Of a stretch of 64,000 bases of DNA, positions 33,434 through 41,706 are shown one piece after another. The position numbers were made by a program, and so were the translations under genes. The notes below the pieces were generated by a model. The model saw only the letters and a program-made list of their open reading frames with translations, was not told the origin of the DNA and ran no database searches. The stretch's first letter is position 1. The number at the start of each line of letters is the position of its first letter. Source of the stretch: Actinomycetes bacterium (GTDB lineage Bacteria; Actinomycetota; Acidimicrobiia; Acidimicrobiales; RAAP-2); NCBI GenBank assembly GCA_021827705.1, contig JAKAUQ010000007.1, positions 1 to 64,000 on the forward strand. The letters are read 5' to 3'.

Positions 33434-33601
33434 CTACGACGACGACTTGGAGCGCCGCAGGCGCCAGTAGATCCAGGCCACGACCACGAGCAGGACGATG
33501 AAGCCGAGCTTGGCGAGTAGGGCGATCGCCGAAGCGACCAGCGACGCCAGCACGACCACGATCGCCAGAGCGATGATGCCAAAGATCACGTAGCGCGCCA
33601 C
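33434..33601 (-). CDS. Small hydrophobic membrane protein (55 residues)
   Basis: One nearly continuous hydrophobic stretch of about 40 residues, enough for two membrane helices, ends in a basic/Ser tail (YWRLRRSKSSS). The start GTG at 33601 is chosen because GGAGG lies 6 nt upstream. The GTG at 33607 would leave no gap. It follows dinB in the same direction with 25 bp between, so it may be co-transcribed. Function unknown. Confidence 0.6.
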   Translation of the reverse strand: MARYVIFGIIALAIVVVLASLVASAIALLAKLGFIVLLVVVAWIYWRLRRSKSSS

Positions 33602-33626
33602 ACTCACCTCCGAGGCCCAGTGTAAG

Positions 33627-34940
33627 TCAGCGCCCCGGACTCTCCTGGTCGGGCCCGAAGGCCGTTCGTCCCCGCTGGCGCGGGGTCTCGACCCCACCGA
33701 CCCGCAGGTCGGCTGCGGTCCCCAGGGCCGTGCGACCGAACCTCCGGCGAATCTCGTCGATGGCGTCGCGCAGCCCGGCACGGTCACCCTGGTGCTGGCG
33801 GGAACGCGCCGTGGCTGCGCCGAGCGCGTCGCCCAGAGCCGCGTCGACGCCGAAGCTGAGCTGGACCTGGGCCCCCGCGCGCGGGCGCAGGCTACCGGCG
33901 TACAGGCCGAGCAGCCGCACCGCCTGGCTGAGCGGCACCGAGGCCAGCAGGGCGCGGGCGACCTGTCGCAGCCCGCCCGCGTCGTCGATCCCGAAATCCA
34001 GGGTCTGGGAGCGTGACACGGTCGTCCGATCGTCGTAGCGCACCACCACGGTGACGGTGTGGGCCACGACGCCTCGCTCGCGCAGGGCGGTGGCCACGAC
34101 CTCCGCGTGGGCCCGCAGGTCGGCACTCAGCTCAGCGCGCGTCTGGCGCGACACTGCGAAGGTCTCATCGTGGCCCACCGATTTCGCGACCCGGTCCGCT
34201 ACCACCTCGCGAGGGTCCTCGCCCCGGGCGTAGGCGGCCAGCTGGCCAGCCATCGCCGGACCCACCTGGGCCGCCAGCACCTGGGGATCAAGCCCGCGCA
34301 GGTCCCGCACGTGCCTCAGGCCGAGGCGTCCGAGCTTGGCCGCCGTCGCGGGCCCCACGCCCCACAGCGCCTCCACGGGCAGCGTCTCGAGCCACTCGGC
34401 CTCCAGCCGTGGCGAGACCCACAGGACCCCGGGTCCCGGAGTGATCCCGCGCGGTCCCACGCGTGGCTTGGCGCGCTTCGACCCCAGCTTGGCGAACAGC
34501 TTCGTGCGCGCCACGCCAACCGCGCTCTCCAGGCGCAGCTCGTCGGAGATCCGCTGGTGCAGGCCGCGCGCCAGCTCGAGGGGACCTGGGACCAGGCGGC
34601 GCCGTCCCCGCAAGTCGGCGAAGGCCTCGTCGAGGCCCAGGGGCTCGACGATGGGCGTCAGGTCAAGGACCAGTGACCGGAACCGGCGCGAGAACTCCTC
34701 GTAGCGATCGAAGTGCCCGGGCACGACCACCAGGTCCGGGCACGCGCGGCGCGCCAGGGCCGTCGCCATGCCGCTGCGCACCCCGAAGCGGCGGGCCTCG
34801 TAGGTGGCGCTCGCCACGACACCGCGCGCGCTCCCCCCACCCACCACGACCGGGCGCCCCCGCAGGGACGGGTCGTCGAGGAGCTCGACCGAGGCGAAGA
34901 AGGCGTCCAGGTCGACGTGCAGTACCGGCGCGTCGTCCAT
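33627..34940 (-). CDS. dinB: DNA polymerase IV (Y-family)
   Basis: A 437-residue translesion polymerase. The palm carboxylates are in HVDLDAFFASVE (about 7-18) and LDEAF. The little-finger domain lies at about 235-345, and the C-terminal tail of about 70 residues is not a clear beta-clamp motif. The usual Ser before the Leu-Asp-Glu (SLDE) is Gly here (GLDEAFADL). The start ATG at 34940 lies 10 nt after the LmbE stop. An in-frame GTG at 34970 would overlap that gene. No LexA box is present at this gene. It appears to be co-transcribed with nrdR and the LmbE gene instead. Confidence 0.9.
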   Translation of the reverse strand: MDDAPVLHVDLDAFFASVELLDDPSLRGRPVVVGGGSARGVVASATYEARRFGVRSGMATALARRACPDLVVVPGHFDRYEEFSRRFRSLVLDLTPIVEPLGLDEAFADLRGRRRLVPGPLELARGLHQRISDELRLESAVGVARTKLFAKLGSKRAKPRVGPRGITPGPGVLWVSPRLEAEWLETLPVEALWGVGPATAAKLGRLGLRHVRDLRGLDPQVLAAQVGPAMAGQLAAYARGEDPREVVADRVAKSVGHDETFAVSRQTRAELSADLRAHAEVVATALRERGVVAHTVTVVVRYDDRTTVSRSQTLDFGIDDAGGLRQVARALLASVPLSQAVRLLGLYAGSLRPRAGAQVQLSFGVDAALGDALGAATARSRQHQGDRAGLRDAIDEIRRRFGRTALGTAADLRVGGVETPRQRGRTAFGPDQESPGR

Positions 34941-34950
34941 GCGCGGCTCG

Positions 34951-35658
34951 CTACCAGGTGAGCTCGACACTCCGAAACGCCTCGCCGTACGCCACGCCCA
35001 CCGGCCGTCCGGCCTGCTCGGCCCGCACCGCCACGATCTCGCGGATCTCGACGTCCTCGGCCCCCAGCTGGGAGGCGTGAGCCAGCACCGCCGCGGTCTT
35101 GGACTGGATGGTGCGCGAGATGTCGACGACGACGTCGGGCTGCTGAGTGCCCGTCAGGAGCAGGCGTCCCACCTGGTGGGGCGGACCGGTATCGGGAAAG
35201 TACAGGGGCATTCCCGCCGCGGGGGCCACGGCATCGAGCAGGGCCCAGCCCGTCTCGCGGTGGTCCCGGTGATTCACGTAGACCCCCCCGAAGAAGACGG
35301 CCGTGGGATCGGGCCCCACGACCACCTCGGGACGGTGCTCGCGCACGACGCGCACCAACTGGGAGCGCAGGTCGAGGTTGTTGTCCACCTCGCCATCGGG
35401 CACGCCCAGTCGCACCACGCTAGTCAGCCCAAGGATCTCGGCGGCGCGATCCACCTCGCCGCGCCGCCGGGTGGCCAGCGCCGGACCGTCCACCGAGTGT
35501 CCGTGGGAGCCCTTCGAGCCGTCACACACCACCACGAGCGCCACCTGGGCGCCATCGTGGGCCCATTGCGCCAGCATCCCGCCCGCCGCGACGTCGGCGT
35601 CGTCGGGATGCGCGTAGACCGCCAGAGCCCGACGCGGCTGCAGACGGAGTGCGCGCAC
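34951..35658 (-). CDS. PIG-L/LmbE-family deacetylase
   Basis: A 235-residue zinc-dependent N-acetylglucosaminyl-type deacetylase. The metal site is AHPDDAD (about 16-22) with the downstream His pair in NHRDHRETG (about 130-138). In actinobacteria this fold includes MshB and Mca of the mycothiol pathway. Nothing here singles out either, and the activity could be on another GlcNAc conjugate. The GTG start overlaps the nrdR stop by one base (TAGTG), so the two are coupled. Confidence 0.86.
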   Translation of the reverse strand: MRALRLQPRRALAVYAHPDDADVAAGGMLAQWAHDGAQVALVVVCDGSKGSHGHSVDGPALATRRRGEVDRAAEILGLTSVVRLGVPDGEVDNNLDLRSQLVRVVREHRPEVVVGPDPTAVFFGGVYVNHRDHRETGWALLDAVAPAAGMPLYFPDTGPPHQVGRLLLTGTQQPDVVVDISRTIQSKTAAVLAHASQLGAEDVEIREIVAVRAEQAGRPVGVAYGEAFRSVELTW

Positions 35659-36128
35659 TAGGAGCGGATCTTGGGAGCGGTGGCCTTCACCAGCAGACCG
35701 ATCTCGCGGGCGAAGTCCTCGGTCCCCTCGAAGCCCTTGTAGACCGAGGCGAAGCGGACGTATGCCACGTCGTCGATCGCCCGCAGCGCGTCGAGCGCCG
35801 CCCGGCCGATGTCCTCGGAGGGCACGTCACCTCCCCGGGCCCGCATCTCCTCCTCGATCCGCGTTACCACGCCAAGGAGGACGGTCTCGTCCACCGGTCG
35901 GTTCTTGGCGGCTGCCACCATGCCGGCCAGCAGCTTGGCGCCATCGAAGGCCTCGCGCCTACCGGAGCGCTTGACGACGACCAGCGCCGGCTCCTCGATG
36001 CGCTCGAACGTCGTGAAGCGCTGCCCGCATAGCGCGCATTCGCGTCGGCGGCGGATGGCCGAGCCATCCTCGGCCACCCGAGAGTCCACGACCCGGTCCT
36101 CCCCGGCCGCGCAGTACGGACAGCGCAT
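35658..36128 (-). CDS. nrdR: Transcriptional repressor NrdR
   Basis: A 156-residue repressor of ribonucleotide reductase genes. It has the zinc ribbon Cys3-x2-Cys6 ... Cys31-x2-Cys34, then an ATP-cone domain (about 47-137) that senses ATP/dATP. The start ATG at 36128 gives the canonical MRCPYC N-terminus and is preceded by TATCCT and 6 nt. No nrd genes or NrdR boxes are in the window. nrdR next to a LysM protein gene is the arrangement seen in mycobacteria and corynebacteria. Confidence 0.95.
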   Translation of the reverse strand: MRCPYCAAGEDRVVDSRVAEDGSAIRRRRECALCGQRFTTFERIEEPALVVVKRSGRREAFDGAKLLAGMVAAAKNRPVDETVLLGVVTRIEEEMRARGGDVPSEDIGRAALDALRAIDDVAYVRFASVYKGFEGTEDFAREIGLLVKATAPKIRS

Positions 36129-36134
36129 CACGGA

Positions 36135-36140
36135 AGGATA
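36135..36140 (-). promoter_or_regulatory. -10 element of leaderless nrdR
   Basis: TATCCT on the minus strand, 6 nt, ATG at 36128. It gives nrdR a promoter separate from the SOS-controlled gene upstream. Confidence 0.55.
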
Positions 36141-36166
36141 CACGGCCCGCCAGGGTCCTTCGGGTG

Positions 36167-36574
36167 TCAGGGCACCACGATGTGCTCACCGGCCAGCACC
36201 ACCGACGAGCCGAGCTCGGCCTCCAGCGCTCGGCGCGCGGCTGCGGGGTCCACCGGGTTCAGCGCCGCGGCCACATCGCCCAGCGACTGACCCGGAGCCA
36301 CCACGTACACGCTGCCCGCCGCCGGCTGCGACCCGGTAGCCAGGTCGGTGGGCAGGCCCGCTGCCGTGGCACCACCCCACGCGAGCGACCTCGAGCCCAG
36401 GACCGCCCCGGCCACCAGCACGACGGCCAGTGCGCCCCCGACCTGGCGGCGCGAACGGCGCCGTGCCCGCTGGGCCCGGCGGGCGGCCAGAGTTGACCCG
36501 CTCGGCGCGTCCACGAGACGCAGGTGGTGTGGTGCGGCCACCGGCTCCACTGTCACGACCTGTGCGACCATCAT
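36167..36574 (-). CDS. LysM-domain protein, probable SOS division inhibitor (ChiZ/DivS-like)
   Basis: A 135-residue protein with a basic cytoplasmic N-terminus (1-44), one membrane helix (about 45-62) and an extracytoplasmic LysM module (about 88-135: VYVVAPGQSLGDVAAALNP...GEHIVVP). Size, topology and position beside nrdR match mycobacterial Rv2719c (ChiZ), an SOS-induced division factor. Two LexA boxes flank its -10, so it should be tightly SOS controlled. The start is at ATG 36574 or ATG 36571, both just after GGAGGG (36575-36580). The shorter spacing favours 36571. Confidence 0.85.
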   Translation of the reverse strand: MMVAQVVTVEPVAAPHHLRLVDAPSGSTLAARRAQRARRRSRRQVGGALAVVLVAGAVLGSRSLAWGGATAAGLPTDLATGSQPAAGSVYVVAPGQSLGDVAAALNPVDPAAARRALEAELGSSVVLAGEHIVVP

Positions 36575-36582
36575 CCCTCCTA

Positions 36583-36596
36583 CGAACACTCGTTCG
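36583..36596. promoter_or_regulatory. LexA (SOS) box 1 of the LysM gene
   Basis: CGAAC-ACTC-GTTCG, an exact consensus match lying just downstream of the -10, over the transcription start. Confidence 0.88.
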
Positions 36597-36597
36597 T

Positions 36598-36603
36598 AGT
36601 CTA
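36598..36603 (-). promoter_or_regulatory. -10 element of the LysM gene
   Basis: TAGACT on the minus strand, sandwiched between two LexA boxes with 1 nt on either side. Confidence 0.6.
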
Positions 36604-36604
36604 G

Positions 36605-36618
36605 CGAACGGGTGTTCG
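36605..36618. promoter_or_regulatory. LexA (SOS) box 2 of the LysM gene
   Basis: CGAAC-GGGT-GTTCG, an exact consensus match immediately upstream of the -10. The two boxes are 22 bp apart start to start, about two helical turns. Confidence 0.88.
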
Positions 36619-36645
36619 CTACGCCACTGCCCGCCTTCTTCCTGG

Positions 36646-37977
36646 TCAGTCCCGGTCCAGCGTCGAGAGCGCTCGTCCCACGCGTCCGAAGCTGCTCGCT
36701 CGATGACGAGGACGGCACCCGCGCAGCACGTCGCTTGCCTCATCGAGGTCCCGCACCAGGACGATGCGCCGCGTGCGCACCAGCTGGGCGCACTGGGCCG
36801 CCAGCTGGGCACTGGCGAAGTCGTTGGAGTCGGTGACCTGCCCATCGGTCACCCAGACGACGGCCTCGCCAGGCCGTCGTCGGCGCAGGGCCCACGCCAA
36901 CGCCGGCCCGTCCACCCCGTTGCCCACGTGACCGCGCGGCGGCACCACCACCTGATGACGGGGATCCGCGAGGATCCAGGCGTTGGGCGTGGAGCCGTCG
37001 TCGCCCGGCCGATGGCTGTAGCCCAGGACCCACGACCCCGGCGCGCCCGCCACCAGACCGGTCAACTGTGCCGGCTGCAGATCCATCGAGCCGGACTGGT
37101 CCAAGACGACCACGCCGCCGCGCCCCGCCGCTCGGTGGGCGAACGCACGACGCTGATCGTCCACCAGCAGACGGCTGGGGTAGCGCAGCGCGACGCCCTC
37201 GACGCTCGGACGCCACCGCGGCGAGCCCGAGGCGTGGCGGCTCTTCACGGCCAGATCCGGCCCCAGCACCAGGTCCGCGAAGCGCCCCGTCGCGACCAGG
37301 CGCCCCGGTGGCGTCCGCAGCCGCTCGCGCACGCGCCGGCGGCCCTCGTCTCCCGCACCTGGCGGCTGGCCGAGCAGGCTGCTCACCAGGCGCGCCACCG
37401 GGATGGTGACCTCCGTGTAGCCGAGCGGCAGCCCCTCGCTGCCCAAGACGGTACTCCCGAGCTCGGCCGGTCCACGATCCTTGACCAGGGTGAGAACCCG
37501 CGTGCGCACCGCCCGCAGAGCGCTCGCCCAGTCGGGGCTGTGCCGTCGGATGCCCGCCAGGTACCCGCGTTCGGCCCCGGTGCCCAGGACCGCGAGCCAG
37601 AAGCACAGAGCCTCGTCCCACTCCCCCGCCTGGACCAGCTGCTCCCCGCCGCGCCGCTCCGATCCGTCAACCAGCTCCTCGACGGGAAAGCCCAGTCGGG
37701 CGCCGATCGTGTTGACGCGGAACTCCTCAGCGCACTCGAGAGCCCGCGGCGTGACACCCGCGGGCGGTGCGGTGGCGTGGGCGGGGCTGACCCGCGCGTG
37801 GATGAGCTCGTGGGCCCGCACCACGCGAGCACGGGCATCGGCACCCAGGGGCACCCGCAGCACTCGTCCCCCCAGGTCGCAGCTGGCGTCACCTCGAAGC
37901 CGGGACCCCCGTTCGATGCGCCACGGGGCCGATGTCACGTCGCCGCGCACTGCGGCGATCTCGGGAAAGACGCTCAC
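36646..37977 (-). CDS. VWA domain protein with HExxH metallopeptidase-like N-terminus
   Basis: A 443-residue protein. His56-Glu-Leu-Ile-His60 forms an HExxH zinc-binding motif early in the chain. The C-terminal third is a von Willebrand A domain whose MIDAS reads DQSGSMD (about 299) with TDG at about 385. This combination resembles the COG3864/DUF2201 group of predicted metallopeptidases with VWA-like domains. The GTG start overlaps the MoxR-like stop (GTGA). MoxR ATPases with VWA partners act as chaperones or metal-insertion machines. The client here is unknown. Confidence 0.82.
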   Translation of the reverse strand: MSVFPEIAAVRGDVTSAPWRIERGSRLRGDASCDLGGRVLRVPLGADARARVVRAHELIHARVSPAHATAPPAGVTPRALECAEEFRVNTIGARLGFPVEELVDGSERRGGEQLVQAGEWDEALCFWLAVLGTGAERGYLAGIRRHSPDWASALRAVRTRVLTLVKDRGPAELGSTVLGSEGLPLGYTEVTIPVARLVSSLLGQPPGAGDEGRRRVRERLRTPPGRLVATGRFADLVLGPDLAVKSRHASGSPRWRPSVEGVALRYPSRLLVDDQRRAFAHRAAGRGGVVVLDQSGSMDLQPAQLTGLVAGAPGSWVLGYSHRPGDDGSTPNAWILADPRHQVVVPPRGHVGNGVDGPALAWALRRRRPGEAVVWVTDGQVTDSNDFASAQLAAQCAQLVRTRRIVLVRDLDEASDVLRGCRPRHRASSFGRVGRALSTLDRD

Positions 37978-38690
37978 CGCAGCGCGGCGACGCGCAGCGC
38001 GTCCAAGACGTCGGGAGCGCGCTCCTCGCCGAAGACCAGCCGGGCGGCCTCGATCCCCCCCAGATGGTTTCGCAGCTGGTCGAACGCGTAGAAGCTGCGC
38101 AGGGACGTCCGGCGCTCGCCCTCGGCGAGCGACCCGGCCAGGGCCGCCTGGCGCAGGTCACCACTGAGGCTGGCCACCGCGGCGACCGGTGGGCGATCGA
38201 TCCGGATACGGACCGCGAAGCGGTCCCGCAGCGGGGCCGGCAGGTCCTCGAGCTCGTCCAGGTTCGTCGTCACGACCACGGAGAATTCGGGACCGGGCGT
38301 CAACCACTCACCGGTCTCGGGGTTCCGCCAGCGGGCCGACGCCGACGAGTCGGTCACGGTGAGCAGCGTCGACAGGGCGTCGCCCGAGGCGCGGTCGATC
38401 TCGTCGACCACGAGCCGCCCGCCCCGGCCACCCGCGGCCGTCCAGGCGCGCAGGGCCGGTCCCAGTCGCCACGCCCAGCTGCCATCGCCCCGGGGCATCC
38501 AGGATCCGATGACTTCGGCCGAGGTGAGGTCCTCGGTGCACGTGAGTCGCTCGGCCCCCGCGCCCCCCGTCTCGAAGTGCAGCGCAGCGTAGGTCTTGCC
38601 CGTGCCCGGTGGGCCGTACAGGACCAGCCGGTCGATCCCGGCCGCCAGCACCGCCGCCACGTCCTGCCAACACTGCGCGCTCTCGTCCAC
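37974..38690 (-). CDS. MoxR-family AAA+ ATPase
   Basis: A 238-residue AAA+ protein with Walker A GPPGTGKT (26-33), Walker B LVVDEIDRA (about 98), sensor 1 TTNLDE (about 142) and an arginine-finger region LRDRFAVR. It is shorter than typical MoxR (about 330) because the lid domain is brief. The start GTG at 38690 has AGGGAG 4 nt upstream. An alternative TTG at 38717 lacks a ribosome site. It pairs with the VWA protein downstream. A 33-bp gap to the marR stop allows read-through from the MFS operon. Confidence 0.86.
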   Translation of the reverse strand: MDESAQCWQDVAAVLAAGIDRLVLYGPPGTGKTYAALHFETGGAGAERLTCTEDLTSAEVIGSWMPRGDGSWAWRLGPALRAWTAAGGRGGRLVVDEIDRASGDALSTLLTVTDSSASARWRNPETGEWLTPGPEFSVVVTTNLDELEDLPAPLRDRFAVRIRIDRPPVAAVASLSGDLRQAALAGSLAEGERRTSLRSFYAFDQLRNHLGGIEAARLVFGEERAPDVLDALRVAALR

Positions 38691-38723
38691 GTCGCTCCCT
38701 TCGTCGCGACGTCCCAACGGTCC

Positions 38724-39146
38724 TCAGGGCTGGGCCAGCCGCTCCAGAATCGGGAGGGCCCGCTCCAAGACCTGGCGCTCCGCGGCCGAGAGCGTCGCCA
38801 GGCGCGTCTCGATCCCGACGACCCGGGCGTGGCGCAGAGCCTCCAAGGTTGCGGAGCCCTCGGGTGTCAGGGAGACCAGCGCCGCCCGACCGTCGGCCGG
38901 GTCGGCGCAGCGCTGGATCAACCCGCGCTCCTCCAGGGCCCCGACCAGGCGCGTGGCCGCCGGGGCGACCAGCGATTCGTGCGTGGCCAGCGAGCTCATG
39001 CGCAGCGAGCCCCACTCCTCAATGGTCGCCAGAGCCGAGATCTGCGATGCCGACAGGCCCGCCGCGCCGTGCCGTCGGAACATGCGCATCAGGCGTCCGG
39101 TTACCAGCTGCAGCCGCGCCGCCGTGCTCACGCCACGCTTGGTCAT
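38724..39146 (-). CDS. MarR-family transcriptional regulator
   Basis: A 140-residue winged-helix repressor. The recognition helix is in the [23 protein letters not shown] segment, and the wing in [13 protein letters not shown]. It overlaps the MFS transporter stop (ATGA), so it is made from the same transcript. A perfect 20-bp palindrome over the operon promoter is the likely autoregulatory operator. The inducer is probably a substrate of the transporter (inferred). Confidence 0.92.
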   Translation of the reverse strand: MTKRGVSTAARLQLVTGRLMRMFRRHGAAGLSASQISALATIEEWGSLRMSSLATHESLVAPAATRLVGALEERGLIQRCADPADGRAALVSLTPEGSATLEALRHARVVGIETRLATLSAAERQVLERALPILERLAQP

Positions 39147-40906
39147 CGCACCACGTCGCTCTCGATGGCCACCTCACCGGGCACCGCGCCACCCACGAGG
39201 GTCAGGTCGCCCACGTGCTCGTGCGGCGTGTGCTGCTTGAAGACGAAGCGGCCGCCGCGCAGGGACGAGGCGACGGCACCGATGATGCTCATGACGAATG
39301 CGGCCAGGAAGACGACGATCAGACCGCGGTGGAAGGGGCTCACGATCAGGCTGGGGAAGAATCCCTTGCCGGTCAAGACCACCCACTGCGCATGCGTGAC
39401 GTGGGCCGCCGCCGGTGACACCAGCAGCGTGCGCAGCGGGTTGTAGCCGAGGAACGACGAGAAGATGCTGGCCACCGCCGGTATATGGGCGACCGCGTGG
39501 GCGGTCGCGGGAGCCACGCCGTGTCGCGTCAGACCGCGCAGCAGCGCTCCGGGAAGCGAGTTGGTCAGGCCCGCCACCATCAGCGAGAAGAAGATGCCGA
39601 TCGAGAGGACCATGCCGGCGTTCATGAATGCCGACTGGATGCCGGCCGCGGCTCCGCGCTGCGCGGGCGGGACGGCGTTCATGACCGCGGTGGTGTTAGG
39701 CGCCGAGAACATGCCGCCACCGATGCCATTGAGCGCCACCATGAGGGCAAAGGCCCAGTAGGGGAAGTTGGTGGGGATCAAGAGCAGCCCGACGAAGCTC
39801 AGCGCGAACAGCCCCATGCCGGTCGTCGACAGGGACCGGGCGCCGCGCCGATCCGAGACGGCGCCCGAGAGGGGCCCCGCCACCAGGAATCCCAGGGTCA
39901 GCGGCAATAGGTAGATGCCCGCCCACAGCGGCGTCGACGTGAAGCTGAAGCCGTGCAGCGGCAGCCAGATTCCCTGGAGCCAGATGATCAGCATGAACTG
40001 CAGGCCACCGCGCGCCACAGCCGACAGGAAGCCGGCCGCGCTGCCCGCGGCGAACGCCCGGATGCGGAAGAGGTGCAGGTTGAACATCGGCTCGGCGACG
40101 TGCATCTCGATCCACAGGAATCCCCCGAGGAAGACGACTCCGATGGTCATCGTCGAGAGCACCAGGGGAGACGTCCAGCCCATCGAGCTCGTCCCGTAGG
40201 GCTGGATCCCGTACACGATGCCGACCAGGATCGAGGTCAGCCCAACCGCGAATGTGGCATTGCCCCACCAGTCGATGTGGGCGGGCGTGCGCACCCCGTT
40301 GTCGTGCAGGCTGATGTAGGCCCACACCGTGCCGATCAGCCCGAAGGGCACGGACACCCAGAAGATGATCCGCCAGTCCACGATCGACAGGAGGCCACCC
40401 AGGATCAGGCCCACGAAGGAGCCACCGATGGCGGCCACCTGGTTGATGCCGACGGCGAACCCGCGACGATCTTCCGGAAAGGCGTCCACGATGATGGCGG
40501 CCGAATTGGCGAACAGCATCGCCCCGCCCACGCCCTGGACGACTCGCCAGACCACCAGCCACATGGCGCCACCGCCGCCCCGCAGGGGGTCCAGCGACAG
40601 CAGGATTGCCGCCCCCGTGAATACGGCGAAGCCCAGGTTATAGATCCGCACGCGGCCCAAGATGTCGCCGAGGCGACCGAGGCTCACGACCAGCACCGCC
40701 GTCACGAGCAGGTATCCCTGGAGCAGCCACAGGAGATAGCCGACATTGCTCGGCGCCAGTGGGTTGATGCCCACGCCGCGGAACACCGCGGGCAGCGAGA
40801 TCAGGATGATCGAGCCGTTGATCGTCGCCATGAAGATACCCAGCGTCGTGTTGGTCAGGGCGATCCAGCGGTAGCGGTGATCGCCCGGGTCGCGTAACGC
40901 ACTCAT
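39143..40906 (-). CDS. MFS drug exporter, DHA2 (14-helix) family
   Basis: A 587-residue transporter with about 14 hydrophobic segments. Recognisable motifs are motif A ([13 protein letters not shown] after helix 2), motif C-like [11 protein letters not shown] in helix 5 and [13 protein letters not shown] mid-protein. The family includes EmrB and QacA and expels drugs or toxic compounds by proton antiport. ATG at 40906 has a GAAGGGG ribosome site. The marR-controlled promoter upstream supports a substrate-inducible efflux role. Confidence 0.92.
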   Translation of the reverse strand: MSALRDPGDHRYRWIALTNTTLGIFMATINGSIILISLPAVFRGVGINPLAPSNVGYLLWLLQGYLLVTAVLVVSLGRLGDILGRVRIYNLGFAVFTGAAILLSLDPLRGGGGAMWLVVWRVVQGVGGAMLFANSAAIIVDAFPEDRRGFAVGINQVAAIGGSFVGLILGGLLSIVDWRIIFWVSVPFGLIGTVWAYISLHDNGVRTPAHIDWWGNATFAVGLTSILVGIVYGIQPYGTSSMGWTSPLVLSTMTIGVVFLGGFLWIEMHVAEPMFNLHLFRIRAFAAGSAAGFLSAVARGGLQFMLIIWLQGIWLPLHGFSFTSTPLWAGIYLLPLTLGFLVAGPLSGAVSDRRGARSLSTTGMGLFALSFVGLLLIPTNFPYWAFALMVALNGIGGGMFSAPNTTAVMNAVPPAQRGAAAGIQSAFMNAGMVLSIGIFFSLMVAGLTNSLPGALLRGLTRHGVAPATAHAVAHIPAVASIFSSFLGYNPLRTLLVSPAAAHVTHAQWVVLTGKGFFPSLIVSPFHRGLIVVFLAAFVMSIIGAVASSLRGGRFVFKQHTPHEHVGDLTLVGGAVPGEVAIESDVVR

Positions 40907-40923
40907 CCCAGACCCCTTCAGTC

Positions 40924-40943
40924 GTTACTTAACGTTAAGTAAC
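40924..40943. promoter_or_regulatory. MarR operator: 20-bp perfect palindrome
   Basis: GTTACTTAACGTTAAGTAAC, perfectly symmetric. It overlaps the end of the TATAGT -10 (40942-40947, minus strand) and the expected transcription start of the MFS-marR operon. Confidence 0.8.
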
Positions 40944-40947
40944 TATA
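40942..40947 (-). promoter_or_regulatory. -10 element of the MFS-marR operon
   Basis: TATAGT on the minus strand, overlapping the palindromic operator by two bases. The leader is about 30 nt. Confidence 0.6.
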
Positions 40948-40995
40948 CCGCCGGCCACCGGGCTTGTTGCGCCGCGGCCCGTTGGGCGCCTCGGG

Positions 40996-41706
40996 TCAGT
41001 CCGCGTCCTCTCCCAGGTAGACCGCCCGAACCCGCGGGTCGGTGAGCAGAGCGTCAGCCCGATCGGCCAGGGCGATGCGACCGTTCTCCAGCACGTAGCC
41101 GCGGTCGGCCAGGCGCAGCGCCTGCGCGGCGTTCTGCTCCACCAGCAAGATCGTCGTGCCGGCGCTCCGAATCTCGCCGATGATGCGAAAGATCGACTCG
41201 ACCACCATGGGCGCCAGTCCCATCGACGGCTCGTCGAGCAGCAGCAGCCGCGGCTGACCCATCAGGGCCCGGCCGATGGCCAGCATCTGCTGCTCCCCAC
41301 CCGACAGGTTGCCGCCGAGCTGCTTGCGGCGATCCTTCAAGATGGGGAAGGTTGTGTACATACGCTCGAGATCATCGCTGTAGGAGCCCCGGCGGGCGAA
41401 GGCGCCCATCTCCAGGTTCTCCTCCACGCTCATCTGCGGAAAGATGCGGCGGCCCTCGGGCACGTGGCCGATGCCCAATGTGATGAACTCGTGGGCGGGC
41501 GTGGTCGACACGTCGCGGCCCTCGAACAGGATCTGGCCGCTGGTCACGCCGTGGAGGCCCGAGAGCATCCGCAGGGTGGTCGTCTTGCCGGCCCCGTTGG
41601 CCCCCAGCAGGGTCACGATCTCGCCCTCGTCGACTTCGAAGGACACCCCGTGCAGTGCGGTGATCGCGCCGTAGCGCACGACGGCCTCGCGTACCTCGAG
41701 CTTCAT
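40996..41706 (-). CDS. livF: Branched-chain amino acid ABC transporter ATPase LivF
   Basis: A 236-residue ATPase with Walker A GANGAGKTTT (about 35-44), signature LSGGEQQML (about 133), Walker B LLLLDEPSMGL (about 153) and LLVEQNAAQAL, typical of LivF. It is the last gene of the livKHMGF operon. ATG overlaps the livG stop (TGATG). It powers import of Leu/Ile/Val or related hydrophobic solutes together with LivG. Confidence 0.95.
   Translation of the reverse strand: MKLEVREAVVRYGAITALHGVSFEVDEGEIVTLLGANGAGKTTTLRMLSGLHGVTSGQILFEGRDVSTTPAHEFITLGIGHVPEGRRIFPQMSVEENLEMGAFARRGSYSDDLERMYTTFPILKDRRKQLGGNLSGGEQQMLAIGRALMGQPRLLLLDEPSMGLAPMVVESIFRIIGEIRSAGTTILLVEQNAAQALRLADRGYVLENGRIALADRADALLTDPRVRAVYLGEDAD

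Noticed and set aside
34940-34970. Earlier dinB start overlapping the LmbE gene
   Set aside because: Possible, but the Y-family N-terminus begins right after the ATG at 34940. Kept as an alternative only.
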